Positions 54,765-62,872 of a DNA stretch of 64,000 nucleotides are shown here, in pieces. A model generated the notes under the pieces. That model was given only the letters and a program-made list of their open reading frames with translations. It did not search any database and was not told where the DNA came from. Positions within the stretch are counted from its first letter, which is position 1, and each line of letters begins with the position of its first letter. The stretch comes from Verrucomicrobia bacterium Tous-C9LFEB (GTDB taxonomy: Bacteria > Acidobacteriota > Terriglobia > Terriglobales > Acidobacteriaceae). The stretch covers positions 109,361 through 173,360 of the forward strand of contig CAJCIP010000058.1 of NCBI GenBank assembly GCA_903970445.1, read 5' to 3'. A program made the position numbers and the translations under genes.

Positions 54765-56042
54765 ATGCGACTTCCTCTTCTTTGCCTCACAGCGGCTGCT
54801 GCCTTTACCTTCTCTGCGTCAGCGCAGGACGCAGACAAGACAACTGTTCTCCACGCAGCTCACATGCTTGATGTTGCGGCAGGCAAGCTCGTCTCGCCCG
54901 GCGAGGTGCTGGTCGTGGGCAATCGCATACGCGAGGTTGGAACGCACGTGGCGCATCCTGCAGGCGCGCAGGTGATCGATCTTGGCTCCGCGACGCTGAT
55001 GCCTGGGCTGATCGATGCGCACACGCATCTGTTCCTGCATCCCGGCGCAGAAGACCTGCAGACGGTGGAAGAGTCCACGCCGCAGCGCACCATCGAGGCA
55101 CTGCTGGCGGCAAAGGCTGACGTGATGGCCGGCTTCACCGCCGAGCGCGACATGGGCTCGGAAGGCTCTGGCTGTGCGGATGTGGCTGTACGCAATGCCA
55201 TCAACAGCGGCGACATTCCAGGGCCGCGCATGCGCGTGAGCTGCAATGCGGTGGACGTTCTCGGCGGGCATGAGGACGCGAATAACTACAACCCAGCGCA
55301 GCACGTGCTTTCCAACGCTGACTACGCGAACAACGCGACCGAGCTTGTTGCGGTAATGCGTCAGCAGCGCAAGGAAGGCGCGGACTTCACCAAGATCTAC
55401 GAGACTGGCAAAGACCGTTTCGACGGGGTCACTTTCACCACGCCGTACCAGTACACCGAAGCGGAGCTTGCAGCCGCTGTGACTGAAGCACATCGCACGG
55501 GCTCGCGTGTCGCGGTTCATGCCACGGGCGAACCGGGCACAGGCTTTGCGGCGCGCGCGGGCGTAGCGTCGGTTGACCACGCGTATGTGCTCTCGCCCGA
55601 GACGATGAAGGTAATGCGCGACAACGGCATCTTTGCCGTGCCGACGTTCACCATCACGGAGTACTTCGCCGACCATGCTGCCACACCGCAGGTCGGCGAG
55701 CGCGAACGTGCCGGGCTGAAGATGCATGCGGCGGAGTTCCGCAAGCAGATGGCGGCCGGCGTGCCATTCGTCGTCGGCTCCGATGTAGGACCGTTTCCGC
55801 ATGGCACGCAGGCACGCGAGTACGAGCTGATGGTCGAGTACGGCATGAAGCCCGCCGATGTGCTGCGCGCCGGGCTCATCAACGGCGCGAAGCTGCTCGA
55901 CTGGGCGGATAGCGTCGGGCAGTTGAAAGCCGGCTTCTATGCGGATGTGATTGCTGTTCCCGGCGATCCGATTGCAGACATCGGCGTGCTGAAGCGGGTG
56001 AGCTTTGTGATGAAGAACGGTGAAGTGTTGCGGAAGGAGTAG
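54765..56042 (+). CDS. Secreted metal-dependent amidohydrolase (imidazolonepropionase/prolidase-like)
   Basis: 425 residues. A signal peptide (about 1-20) is followed by a beta-sandwich and a TIM-barrel. Metal ligands are HTH in DAHTHLFLH, a carboxylated-Lys candidate in FTKIYET, His in VAVHATG and DHAYV, and Asp in VGSDVGP. In the family this pattern occurs in Xaa-Pro dipeptidase-like and imidazolonepropionase-like hydrolases, with many exported members in Acidobacteriota. It probably cleaves amide bonds of small peptides in the periplasm. ATG 54765 begins the signal peptide. Confidence 0.9.
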   Translation: MRLPLLCLTAAAAFTFSASAQDADKTTVLHAAHMLDVAAGKLVSPGEVLVVGNRIREVGTHVAHPAGAQVIDLGSATLMPGLIDAHTHLFLHPGAEDLQTVEESTPQRTIEALLAAKADVMAGFTAERDMGSEGSGCADVAVRNAINSGDIPGPRMRVSCNAVDVLGGHEDANNYNPAQHVLSNADYANNATELVAVMRQQRKEGADFTKIYETGKDRFDGVTFTTPYQYTEAELAAAVTEAHRTGSRVAVHATGEPGTGFAARAGVASVDHAYVLSPETMKVMRDNGIFAVPTFTITEYFADHAATPQVGERERAGLKMHAAEFRKQMAAGVPFVVGSDVGPFPHGTQAREYELMVEYGMKPADVLRAGLINGAKLLDWADSVGQLKAGFYADVIAVPGDPIADIGVLKRVSFVMKNGEVLRKE

Positions 56043-56486
56043 GGTAACCCCCCTCCACCCGTTCTGTGTCTAAGTCTTTGTTTTGTTGCACTTAAGCGCG
56101 GCTGCGTGCGCAAAGTCTTCATTCCAGGGACTTTAGGCTGCAAAGTTTCTGGAATGAGGAAGTTCATCGTGGCTGTAGATGGAATGCCCGAGGATCCGGG
56201 GCTACGCCCCGCACTGCTTGACCTTGAATCAAGCAGTGCTGCTACTCCTCTGGGTGCGCTGTGTACGTCGCACCCTTAGCGACAGCTCGATAGACCTTTG
56301 CTAATCCATTATTTCACACGGCGCATACTAAACATGCCAGATTTTTAAAATATCTAAACTGCTTCTTTGCTGTTGTTTACAGCGATTTCCACCGCTTTGG
56401 GGTCTTGACAAATTTCTCGAAGGTCAGAAGCGACAACTTCGCGCCTAGTGACTGGGATGGAGGCTTTGCACCCTCGACCTCTTACC
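56043..56486. other. Intergenic region with three hairpins
   Basis: 444 bp between the amidohydrolase and the antitoxin gene. Three hairpins at 56197-56275 are listed separately. The region from 56290 to 56420 is richer in A and T (ATTTCACACGGCGCATAC, ATATCTAAACTGC) and may hold a promoter, but no clear -35/-10 pair with a matching gene was found. No protein gene recognised. Confidence 0.5.
56197..56275. repeat. Cluster of three hairpins, repeat element
   Basis: Hairpin 1: CGGGGC-TAC-GCCCCG (56197-56211). Hairpin 2: GCACTGCTTGA / TCAAGCAGTGC, 11 bp with seven-base loop (56211-56239). Hairpin 3: GGGTGCG / CGCACCC (56252-56275). Together they resemble the mosaic palindromic repeats of other bacteria. 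The tail after hairpin 2 repeats that at 54607. Confidence 0.65.
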
Positions 56487-56792
56487 TTAGCGATCAAAGT
56501 CTGCGATGAGAACGTCTACCGTCGTGTCAGGGAAGACAGCGCGCAGTTCCAGATGACCGCCGACAGCTTCGATGTATCCACGAAGCGTACTTACATACAT
56601 ATCGGCGCGCTTCTCAATTTTTGAAACCGCACCCTGATCCACACCGAGTCGCTCGGCCACAGCAACCTGGGTCAGTTCACGAGCGCGCCGCAAGCCATCG
56701 AGCGCCATCTTTTCGGCGAGCACACGCTTCTCTACCCGCCGGCGTGATTCAAGAGGCATCTTTTCGTACAAGCTACTGAATTTCCTTGCCAT
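56487..56792 (-). CDS. HigA-like helix-turn-helix antitoxin
   Basis: 101 residues. An XRE-type helix-turn-helix (LTQVAVAERLGVDQGAVSKIEKRADM) follows a charged N-terminus. It lies 29 bp downstream of a RelE-like toxin on the same strand, in the toxin-first order of HigBA modules. It would bind and inactivate the toxin and repress the operon. Confidence 0.85.
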   Translation of the reverse strand: MARKFSSLYEKMPLESRRRVEKRVLAEKMALDGLRRARELTQVAVAERLGVDQGAVSKIEKRADMYVSTLRGYIEAVGGHLELRAVFPDTTVDVLIADFDR

Positions 56793-56821
56793 GTCCTGCT
56801 TCCTCCCGGACCTTATTTCGT

Positions 56822-57196
56822 TCAGCGATCTTCGAGTTCGGCGAGATGAGCTGCATAAATCGCATCCGCTTTCGGAAGCATCTCGAGATACCAGTTCTTG
56901 TTGCCGGTCTTCTCTCCGCCAATCAGGAGATACGCTACCCGGCGGGGGTCGAACGCATACAGTACACGGTACGGACGGCCTTCGTGCTGGACGCGCAACT
57001 CACGCATATTGGCGAAACGCGAGCCGTGAAGCGTGTCCGCATGAGGGCGGCCAAGAGCGATCCCAAACTCCTCCAGAAGGCCTACGCCGAAGGCAACGCT
57101 TTCCTGTTCTGCCAGCGTGAGGTTTTCCCACCAAGTGCCAAATTCGTCGGCGAACTCAACCTCGTACGGCACGGCTAAGTATGTACTAAGGAACAT
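56822..57196 (-). CDS. HigB/RelE-like toxin (phage-derived Gp49-like family)
   Basis: 124 residues. EVEFADEFGTWWENLTLAEQESVAFGVGLLEEFGIALGRPHADTLHGSRFANMRELRVQHEGRPYRVLYAFDPRRVAYLLIGGEK is characteristic of the Gp49-like HigB group with the central hydrophobic strands; the last part has KNWYLEMLPKADAIYAAHLAEL. Its activity would be mRNA cleavage on the ribosome. It pairs with the HTH gene just downstream. Confidence 0.85.
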   Translation of the reverse strand: MFLSTYLAVPYEVEFADEFGTWWENLTLAEQESVAFGVGLLEEFGIALGRPHADTLHGSRFANMRELRVQHEGRPYRVLYAFDPRRVAYLLIGGEKTGNKNWYLEMLPKADAIYAAHLAELEDR

Positions 57197-57234
57197 ATGT
57201 TGTCAAATACATGCAAGTTCGGCAACGCCCTTGA

Positions 57235-57423
57235 TGCGAAAAGTACGAGGCCCACAAGTTCCCAAGTGATGTACGCGAACCCGCTTTACCTCATGTCCAT
57301 GACGCTGCTGGAAGCCTGCTGGTGGGTCTTGTGATGACGCTGGTGACGGCAGGCATTCTGCGGTGGAAGCCAGAGGACGGTGTAGCGCGTGCCGCCACAA
57401 GTGCCGACGCGCCGGCGAGTTAG
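57235..57423 (+). pseudogene. Possible 3' remnant of a membrane protein gene
   Basis: This frame lacks a start codon near its beginning but reads KYEAHKFPSDVREPALPHVH then GSLLVGLVMTLVTAGILRWK and ends with an Ala/Ser-rich tail at a TAG. A single hydrophobic helix and a charged flank look like the end of a membrane protein. The parent gene is not recognised; the fragment could also be chance. Confidence 0.3.
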
Positions 57424-57465
57424 CTAGAGCGAGTACCTGTCAGAATGCGGTCCAGGCGAAGCTGA

Positions 57466-57495
57466 AGAGCCGCGGATTTCCTTCGGGAATGACAA
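57466..57495 (-). repeat. Short dispersed repeat (TCATTCCCGAAGGAAATCCG type)
   Basis: On the reverse strand it reads TGTCATTCCCGAAGGAAATC followed by CGCGGCTC. It is close in form to the TCATTCCGAGC repeat at 21785. Adjacent to other repeats in the same gap. Confidence 0.45.
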
Positions 57496-57550
57496 ACAAA
57501 AGTGCGGACCGAAGCTGTAAGGACTTTAGGGTTGCGCATCCGTTGCGGGG

Positions 57551-57626
57551 ACATGAATGCGGGGTCTCTCCCCTGCGGCCCGTTCGACTCGCCGCACTCG
57601 CTCAGGGCGCTTCGGTCGAAATCACA
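57551..57626 (-). repeat. Dispersed repeat, intergenic copy matching the gluQ segment
   Basis: On the reverse strand it reads TGTGATTTCGACCGAAGCGC, CCTGAGC, a GC-rich middle, and GGAGAGACCCCGCATTC. It shares TTCGACCG or TCTCGACCG, CCCTGAGC, GGAGAGACCCC and GCATT with 6939-7000 in the same order. The middle contains a CGAGTGCGGCGAGTCG stretch that can fold. Confidence 0.7.
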
Positions 57627-57641
57627 TTGTGTGGGAGTGTT

Positions 57642-58661
57642 CTAGGCGAGGCCGGTGGACTGCGCCTGCTCATGGGCGTGGTAGCTCGAGCGGACGAGCG
57701 GGCCGGACTCCACGTGGCGGAAGCCCATCTGCAGTGCTTCGTGCTTGAGGAAGGCGAACTCGTCGGGGGTGTAGAAGCGGCTCATCGGCAGGTGGTCACG
57801 CGAGGGGCGGAGATATTGGCCGATGGTGAGGATGTCCACCTTGCGGTCGGCGAGGTCGCGGAACACGGCGAGAAGTTCGTGCATTTCTTCGCCCATGCCG
57901 ACGATGATGCCGGTCTTGGTGACGAGAGCAGAGCGTAGAGGGTAGAGCGAAGAGTGTAGAGAGTGCTGTTCGCTTTCCAGCTCCTGCGCAGAAGCGCGCA
58001 TGAACGGGGCGCCTTCCGTTTCGTGGTTTACCAAAGACTCTTCTTTGGCTTTGGCGAGGAACTCGAGCGAGCGTTCGTAGCGGCCGCCTGATTTGGCTAC
58101 GCGGTAGAGGCGTGGCACGGTTTCAATGTTGTGGTTCAGAATTTCGGGACGAGCGGCGACGACCATCCTCCGCGCTTCAGCGACTCCCTGGAAATCGGGG
58201 GTGAGGACTTCTACCTGGCAGCCGGGCGCCTGGCGGCGAATCTCGGCGATCACGTTGACGAAGGCGCGGGCGGCGCCGAGGTTGTCATCGTCGCGGTTCA
58301 CGCTGGTGATGACCGCGTGCTTCAGGCCAAGCTGCGCGACGGCATAGGCCACGCGCTCCGGCTCGCTGTGATCGATGGGCTCCGGTCTGCCCTTAGGCAC
58401 CGCGCAGAAACCACAGCGGCGTGTGCACAGGTTGCCAAGCATCATGAAGGTGGCGGTCTTGTGGTTCCAGCACTCGCCGATGTTGGGGCAGTGCGCTGAC
58501 TCGCAGACGGTGTGCAGGTTAAGCTCGCGAGCCAGCTTCTTGAGCGAGTGGAACGTCTCGCCCATCGGCGCGCGTGCCTTCAGCCATTCCGGTTTTGGCG
58601 CGGGCTTGCGCGGAGTGAGGTCGATCTGAATCAGCGTGTCGGATTGGAGCAGCGGCGCCAC
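57642..58661 (-). CDS. lipA: Lipoyl synthase
   Basis: 339 residues. The auxiliary cluster motif CESAHCPNIGEC, the radical-SAM motif CTRRCGFC and the C-terminal RSSYHA are all present. It inserts two sulfurs into octanoyl groups on lipoyl domains. Relative to the E. coli enzyme there are about 36 extra residues near 208-245 (after FLAKAKEES, before TKTGIIVGMGEE). They are encoded by GTAGAG-rich repeat-like DNA (57925-58038). GTG 58661 fits the family length. lipB is not nearby. Confidence 0.95.
   Translation of the reverse strand: MAPLLQSDTLIQIDLTPRKPAPKPEWLKARAPMGETFHSLKKLARELNLHTVCESAHCPNIGECWNHKTATFMMLGNLCTRRCGFCAVPKGRPEPIDHSEPERVAYAVAQLGLKHAVITSVNRDDDNLGAARAFVNVIAEIRRQAPGCQVEVLTPDFQGVAEARRMVVAARPEILNHNIETVPRLYRVAKSGGRYERSLEFLAKAKEESLVNHETEGAPFMRASAQELESEQHSLHSSLYPLRSALVTKTGIIVGMGEEMHELLAVFRDLADRKVDILTIGQYLRPSRDHLPMSRFYTPDEFAFLKHEALQMGFRHVESGPLVRSSYHAHEQAQSTGLA
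57925..58038. repeat. GTAGAG-rich insert inside lipA
   Basis: The forward strand has a run of AGAGCGTAGAGGGTAGAGCG-type units (57930-57962), similar to the AGTAGAGCGTAGACAG run near 62790. It coincides with extra LipA residues of low complexity (SLHSSLYPLRSAL on the coding strand). Confidence 0.5.
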
Positions 58662-58813
58662 AATACCATTCTAGCGGCCTCGGGCAAGCGGCGTGCTGCG
58701 GCGAGGGTGGGTCTTATGAACTGCGCGGACGGCTCACCTTGTGGATCGCATAACGCCGGGCTCAGGGTTCGCATCGTATTGAAAACAAGACCAAGCGAAC
58801 AGCAGGAAAGCAC

Positions 58814-60013
58814 TTGAAGAAGAAGTCAACACAGCCGAAGGACCGCGTCTCTATTTTGGAAGAGCGACGCCAGTTGAAGATGTCGGAGTCAGCGCATGCA
58901 TATGTGCGCGGGAACACAATCAAGTTCTACGAGTGGCTGGCGAGCGACGCGGTGAAGGCGTCTCTGCCGGTCGGGCCTGATGTGTGGATATGTGGGGATT
59001 GCCACACCGGGAATCTTGGGCCGGTGGCCGATATGACCGGAAGGATCGAGATTGAAGTCCGTGACCTGGACCAGACCGTGATTGGGAATCCCGCACACGA
59101 TCTGTTGCGGCTTGGACTCTCGCTGGCGATGGCGGCGCGCAGCTCCGACCTGCCCGGCGTGACGACGGCTTTGATGATCGAGGAGATGATTGGCGGCTAC
59201 CTTGCGCGGCTGCACGGCGTTTCAGCGAACATCTCCGCTGACGAGATCGAACCGATTCGCGATGTGATGCACGCCGCGGAGATGAGGCGTTGGAAGCATC
59301 TTGCCGAGGAACGGATTGACGACGTGACACCTAAGATCCCGCTAGGCGATAAGTACTGGGCGCTCTCGGACAAGGAACGCGTCGAGATCGAGTCTCTGAT
59401 GAAGGATGAAACGCTGATCCAGCTGGTTCAGAACATTCGTGGGAAGCAGGATGAGGAGGTGAAGCTGCTGGACGCGGCGTACTGGATGAAGGGATGCAGT
59501 TCGCTGGGAAGGTTGCGGTATGCGCTTCTGCTGGGTGTGGGCAGGAAGAAGCATCGCCGCTACCACCTGCTGGATGTGAAGGAAGCAACGGCGGCCGCCG
59601 CGCCGCGCGCTACAAACGCGCCGGTCTTCAAGAATCACGCGGAGCGCGTGGTCGCGGGGGCGTCTGCGCTTTCTCCTTTTCTCGGCAAGCGCATGATCGC
59701 GGCAACGCTTCGCGACAGACCTGTGGTGGTGCGAGAACTGAGGCCGCAGGATATGAAGTTCGAGCTGGAAAATCTGACGCAAGCGCAGGCGATCAACATC
59801 GCACGGCTACTCTCCGGCGTAGTTGGCAGGGCGCATGGGCGACAGTTGAAGCCGAAACAAAGGCAGGCGTGGACGAAAGAGCTTCAGTCGCGCCACTCGA
59901 AAGGGCTGGATGCGCCGCGCTGGTTGTGGAGCAGCGTGCTCGATCTGGCTGCTCTGCATGAAGCGGCCTATCTGGAACACTGCCGGCGGTATGCGCTGGG
60001 AAAGAGCGTGTAG
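58814..60013 (+). CDS. DUF2252 family protein
   Basis: 399 residues. The diagnostic stretches are KMSESAHAYVRGNTIKFYEWL, VWICGDCHTGNLGPVADMTG, EVRDLDQTVIGNPAHDLLRL and a C-terminal kinase-like helical region. GDxHxxN and DxDD-like motifs resemble those of aminoglycoside-type kinases, but no function is established for the family. TTG start at 58814 with AGGAAA upstream. It diverges from lipA and is followed 80 bp downstream by the KimA-like permease. Confidence 0.88.
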   Translation: MKKKSTQPKDRVSILEERRQLKMSESAHAYVRGNTIKFYEWLASDAVKASLPVGPDVWICGDCHTGNLGPVADMTGRIEIEVRDLDQTVIGNPAHDLLRLGLSLAMAARSSDLPGVTTALMIEEMIGGYLARLHGVSANISADEIEPIRDVMHAAEMRRWKHLAEERIDDVTPKIPLGDKYWALSDKERVEIESLMKDETLIQLVQNIRGKQDEEVKLLDAAYWMKGCSSLGRLRYALLLGVGRKKHRRYHLLDVKEATAAAAPRATNAPVFKNHAERVVAGASALSPFLGKRMIAATLRDRPVVVRELRPQDMKFELENLTQAQAINIARLLSGVVGRAHGRQLKPKQRQAWTKELQSRHSKGLDAPRWLWSSVLDLAALHEAAYLEHCRRYALGKSV

Positions 60014-60093
60014 CACGAAACTGAGAACCGCCAACTTTACGGACTTCTTATGCAGCAAAGCGTAGGCTGTGAGGTCTGGGAGAACAGCTCGCT

Positions 60094-61965
60094 TTGACAA
60101 GAGGTTCCGTTTTCAATGTGCTGCTTGGCAAGCCATTAGCCACATCCGAAGAGCGGGCGGAACATATTGGGCCGATCGCAGGCATACCCGTCTTCGGTCT
60201 CGACGCACTGAGCTCCGCGGCGTATGGCCCTGAGGCCGCGCTGACACTGTTGATCCCGCTTGGCTTTGCGGGCATCGCGCACATCATCCCGATCAGTTTC
60301 GCGATCATCGGCCTGCTGGCCATTGTTTTCTTTTCCTACTGCCAGACAATCGATGCCTACCCGCATGGCGGAGGCAGTTATACCGTCGCGTCTGAAAACC
60401 TGGGCGAGACGGCCGGTCTGCTTGCTGCTGCCGCGTTGATGATCGACTATGTGCTGAATGCTGCCGTCGGGATTTCCGCCGGTGTCGGCGCGTTGATCTC
60501 GGCCTTTCCGCGTCTTCAGCCCCATACGCTGGCCCTCTGCCTTGTGATCCTAGCTGTTCTCACGCTTGTAAACATGCGCGGGACAAAAGACACAGGCTCT
60601 GTGTTCCTCGTTCCGACATATCTGTTCATCGGCTCGCTGCTGCTGGTGATCGTTGTCGGTTTGTTTCGCGCCGCCGCCGCGCACGGGCATCCCGTGCCGG
60701 TGGTGATGCCGCCCGTACCAGCAGCTGCTACTTCCATGGTCTCGCTGTGGCTCCTGTTGAAGGTGTTTGCCAGCGGATGTACAGCGATGACCGGCGTGGA
60801 GGCTGTTTCTAACGGCGTGAACGCGTTCCGTGAGCCGACGCAGCGCAATGCCAAGCGAACGCTGACCATCATCATCGTGCTGCTCATGGTTTTTTTGGGC
60901 GGTATTGCGGTTCTTTGCCGTGCGTATCAAATAGCCGCTACGGATCCTGCCGGCGCCGGGTACCAAAGCATTTTGTCGCAATTGATTTCCGCAGTGATGG
61001 GGCGAGGGTGGTTTTACTACGTCGCTATTTTTTCGATCCTTGCGGTGCTTGCACTTTCAGCAAACACGTCGTTTGCGGACTTCCCACGTCTGGCGCGGGC
61101 CATTGCAGCGAGCGATCATCTGCCTCATGTTTTCAAGATTCGCGGGCGCAGGCTTCTGTATTCGCATGGCATTTACGCGCTTGTGGGTTTCACCGCCGTT
61201 TTGCTCATCGGCTTCGGCGGCGTCACCGACCGCCTTATTCCGCTTTTCGCGATTGGAGCGTTCCTCGCTTTTACGCTTTCCCAAGCGGGCATGGTGATTC
61301 ACTGGAAGCGATCGGATGAACCCGGACGTGTCTTCCGCATGTTCGTCAATGGGTTTGGTGCATTCGCCACAGGCGCCACGCTGATCGTGGTCCTGGTCGC
61401 GAAGTTTCGAGATGGCGCATGGATCACGGTCATCCTGGTGCCGCTGCTTATCCTGGTGATGAGCGCGGTCAAACGCCATTACGCTGGAGTGGCCGGCGCA
61501 ATCTCTGTCGAGACGCCGATCAATATCGCGCACATGGAAGAGCCGTTGGTCATTGTGCCGCTTGACCGGTGGACGCGCATCGCGGAGAAGGGTCTGCGAT
61601 TCGCGCTGAAAATTAGCGCCCACGTTGAAGCTGTCCATGTCGATGCAGAGGATTGCTCGGCGGAAGTGCGCATCATGTTCGAACAGAATGTTGTTGCTCC
61701 TGTGCGGGCAGCAGGGCTTGTTCCTCCGGAACTTGTGTTCGTGGAGTCGCCGTACCGTTTCGTTTTGATGCCGCTGGTGGAGCACATTCTGCAGGTAGAG
61801 CGAACGCATCCGAACCGGCAGATAGCCGTGCTGATTCCTGAGCTGGTGGTGAAGCATTGGTGGCAAACGCCCCTGCACAATCAGCGAGCGCAGCTCTTGA
61901 AGCTGCTGCTGCTGCTGCGCGGCAACCAGCGCATCATTGTCATCAACATCCCCTGGTATTTGTAA
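60094..61965 (+). CDS. APC-superfamily permease with cytosolic C-terminal domain (KimA-like)
   Basis: 623 residues. About 12 membrane helices start with IPVFGLDALSSAAYGPEAAL, then TIDAYPHGGGSYTVASENLG, AMTGVEAVSNGVNAFREPTQRNAKRTL and LALSANTSFADFPRLARAIA. A C-terminal soluble part of about 150 residues (from ISVETPINIAHMEEPLVIVP) ends the protein. This layout matches the KimA/YdaO branch, which in Bacillus is a high-affinity K+ importer controlled by cyclic-di-AMP. TTG start at 60094 with GGGAGAAC upstream. The upstream gap is too short for a ydaO riboswitch. Confidence 0.85.
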   Translation: MTRGSVFNVLLGKPLATSEERAEHIGPIAGIPVFGLDALSSAAYGPEAALTLLIPLGFAGIAHIIPISFAIIGLLAIVFFSYCQTIDAYPHGGGSYTVASENLGETAGLLAAAALMIDYVLNAAVGISAGVGALISAFPRLQPHTLALCLVILAVLTLVNMRGTKDTGSVFLVPTYLFIGSLLLVIVVGLFRAAAAHGHPVPVVMPPVPAAATSMVSLWLLLKVFASGCTAMTGVEAVSNGVNAFREPTQRNAKRTLTIIIVLLMVFLGGIAVLCRAYQIAATDPAGAGYQSILSQLISAVMGRGWFYYVAIFSILAVLALSANTSFADFPRLARAIAASDHLPHVFKIRGRRLLYSHGIYALVGFTAVLLIGFGGVTDRLIPLFAIGAFLAFTLSQAGMVIHWKRSDEPGRVFRMFVNGFGAFATGATLIVVLVAKFRDGAWITVILVPLLILVMSAVKRHYAGVAGAISVETPINIAHMEEPLVIVPLDRWTRIAEKGLRFALKISAHVEAVHVDAEDCSAEVRIMFEQNVVAPVRAAGLVPPELVFVESPYRFVLMPLVEHILQVERTHPNRQIAVLIPELVVKHWWQTPLHNQRAQLLKLLLLLRGNQRIIVINIPWYL

Positions 61966-62012
61966 AAGCCGCTACGCGTATCGATTGTGCGAGGTTATTG
62001 GTTGCCGCAACA

Positions 62013-62450
62013 TCAACGCAGGCGCGCGCGTGTTTCCGGGCGAATCAAGTAGAGGAAGAAGCACAAAGCAAACAGGCCCTGCACGATGTAGGGCGGGATG
62101 TGTGTGCGATGAAAGCCGTAGAAGAATCCGCCGGCCATCAGCAGGCAGCCTGCGGTGACAAGCGCCCAGCCCCAGCGCAGCAGTCGTAACATGCCGAAGA
62201 CGCCGATCACGATGAATGTGCAAACAGCCAGAATGCAGTATTTCGCTTCACCCGTGCCGAAGGTATTGCGCATCGCGGCAAAGGCGTTCAACATCGCCAC
62301 GATCAGCATGTAGATACCGATGACAGCCATGCCCGGCAGCATGCCGCGCGCTTCGCCGGAAGGAATGCCCGGCAGCCTGCGGGAGGGAAAGCTTACGTCT
62401 TCCGCCGGAGAAACCGTCTTATCTTCGAAATGCTCTTTGAAGTCGGCCAT
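62013..62450 (-). CDS. Small membrane protein of unknown function
   Basis: 145 residues. A hydrophilic N-terminus of about 35 residues (EHFEDKTVSPAEDVSFPSRRL) precedes four hydrophobic helices (GMAVIGIYMLIVAML, YCILAVCTFIVIGVFGML, WGWALVTAGCLLMAGGFFYGF, PYIVQGLFALCFFLYLI). No family recognised. It lies 17 bp downstream of the cytochrome c gene on the same strand. Confidence 0.65.
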   Translation of the reverse strand: MADFKEHFEDKTVSPAEDVSFPSRRLPGIPSGEARGMLPGMAVIGIYMLIVAMLNAFAAMRNTFGTGEAKYCILAVCTFIVIGVFGMLRLLRWGWALVTAGCLLMAGGFFYGFHRTHIPPYIVQGLFALCFFLYLIRPETRARLR

Positions 62451-62467
62451 GTATGCTCGCGCTCGTT

Positions 62468-62842
62468 CTACAAGGTGTGGAGGTACGACAGCAGATCGTC
62501 CATGTCCTGCGGCTCAGTGTTGGGTTGCGCGGGCATCAGGTTGCGTCCGTGAAGGACAGTGGAGGTGACGCGATCGTCGTTGGCTGGAGCGCCGCTAGGC
62601 AAATACGGCTTTTTGAAGACCCCGCGCAGGGCAGGACCATGCAGCGGCTCGCTGATGCGGTCATTGTGGCAAAGCGCGCAACGCACCTGAAAAAGCTCAT
62701 GGCCGCGCATTTGCTGCGCGTTGAGTTGGTCGAGTGGCGTGGGCGGTGGGATGGAATGGCAGCCGGTGAGGCAGAGAAAAGATAGTAGACAGTAGAGCGT
62801 AGACAGAGAATTTGTGGATCGCTTCATCTGCACTCGCTTCAT
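62468..62842 (-). CDS. c-type cytochrome lipoprotein
   Basis: 124 residues. A lipoprotein signal (lipobox LTGC, Cys near residue 28) precedes a class I cytochrome c domain with heme motif CALCH and an axial Met in LHGRNLMPAQP. It would carry electrons at the periplasmic face. ATG 62842, or 62827 five residues later. Part of its signal peptide (STLYCLLSF) is encoded by repeat-like DNA that forms the left arm of an inverted repeat. Confidence 0.88.
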   Translation of the reverse strand: MKRVQMKRSTNSLSTLYCLLSFLCLTGCHSIPPPTPLDQLNAQQMRGHELFQVRCALCHNDRISEPLHGPALRGVFKKPYLPSGAPANDDRVTSTVLHGRNLMPAQPNTEPQDMDDLLSYLHTL

Positions 62843-62857
62843 CTGTCTACTGTCTAC
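62785..62857. repeat. Inverted repeat spanning the cytochrome c start
   Basis: GTAGACAGTAG (62785-62795) and CTACTGTCTAC (62847-62857) are perfect 11-base inverted repeats, 51 bases apart. The left arm is inside the signal-peptide codons, the right arm just upstream of the ATG at 62842. They contain the GTAGAC units also found in lipA (57925-58038). Confidence 0.6.
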
Positions 62858-62872
62858 CCGCTATCGTTTGCT

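Larger units (their letters stand above)
57197..57641. other. Intergenic region with repeats and a possible gene remnant
   Basis: 445 bp between the toxin gene and lipA. It holds a possible C-terminal gene fragment (57235-57423), a short repeat (57466-57495) and a reverse copy of the dispersed repeat also found in gluQ (57551-57626). No intact gene was recognised. Confidence 0.5.

Noticed and set aside
57203..57400. 65-codon reverse frame upstream of the HigB-like toxin
   Set aside because: Arg/His/Pro-rich, antisense to the possible remnant frame, and no start context.
60014..60093. Possible ydaO/c-di-AMP riboswitch before the KimA-like gene
   Set aside because: The gap is only 80 bp and lacks recognisable riboswitch core motifs.
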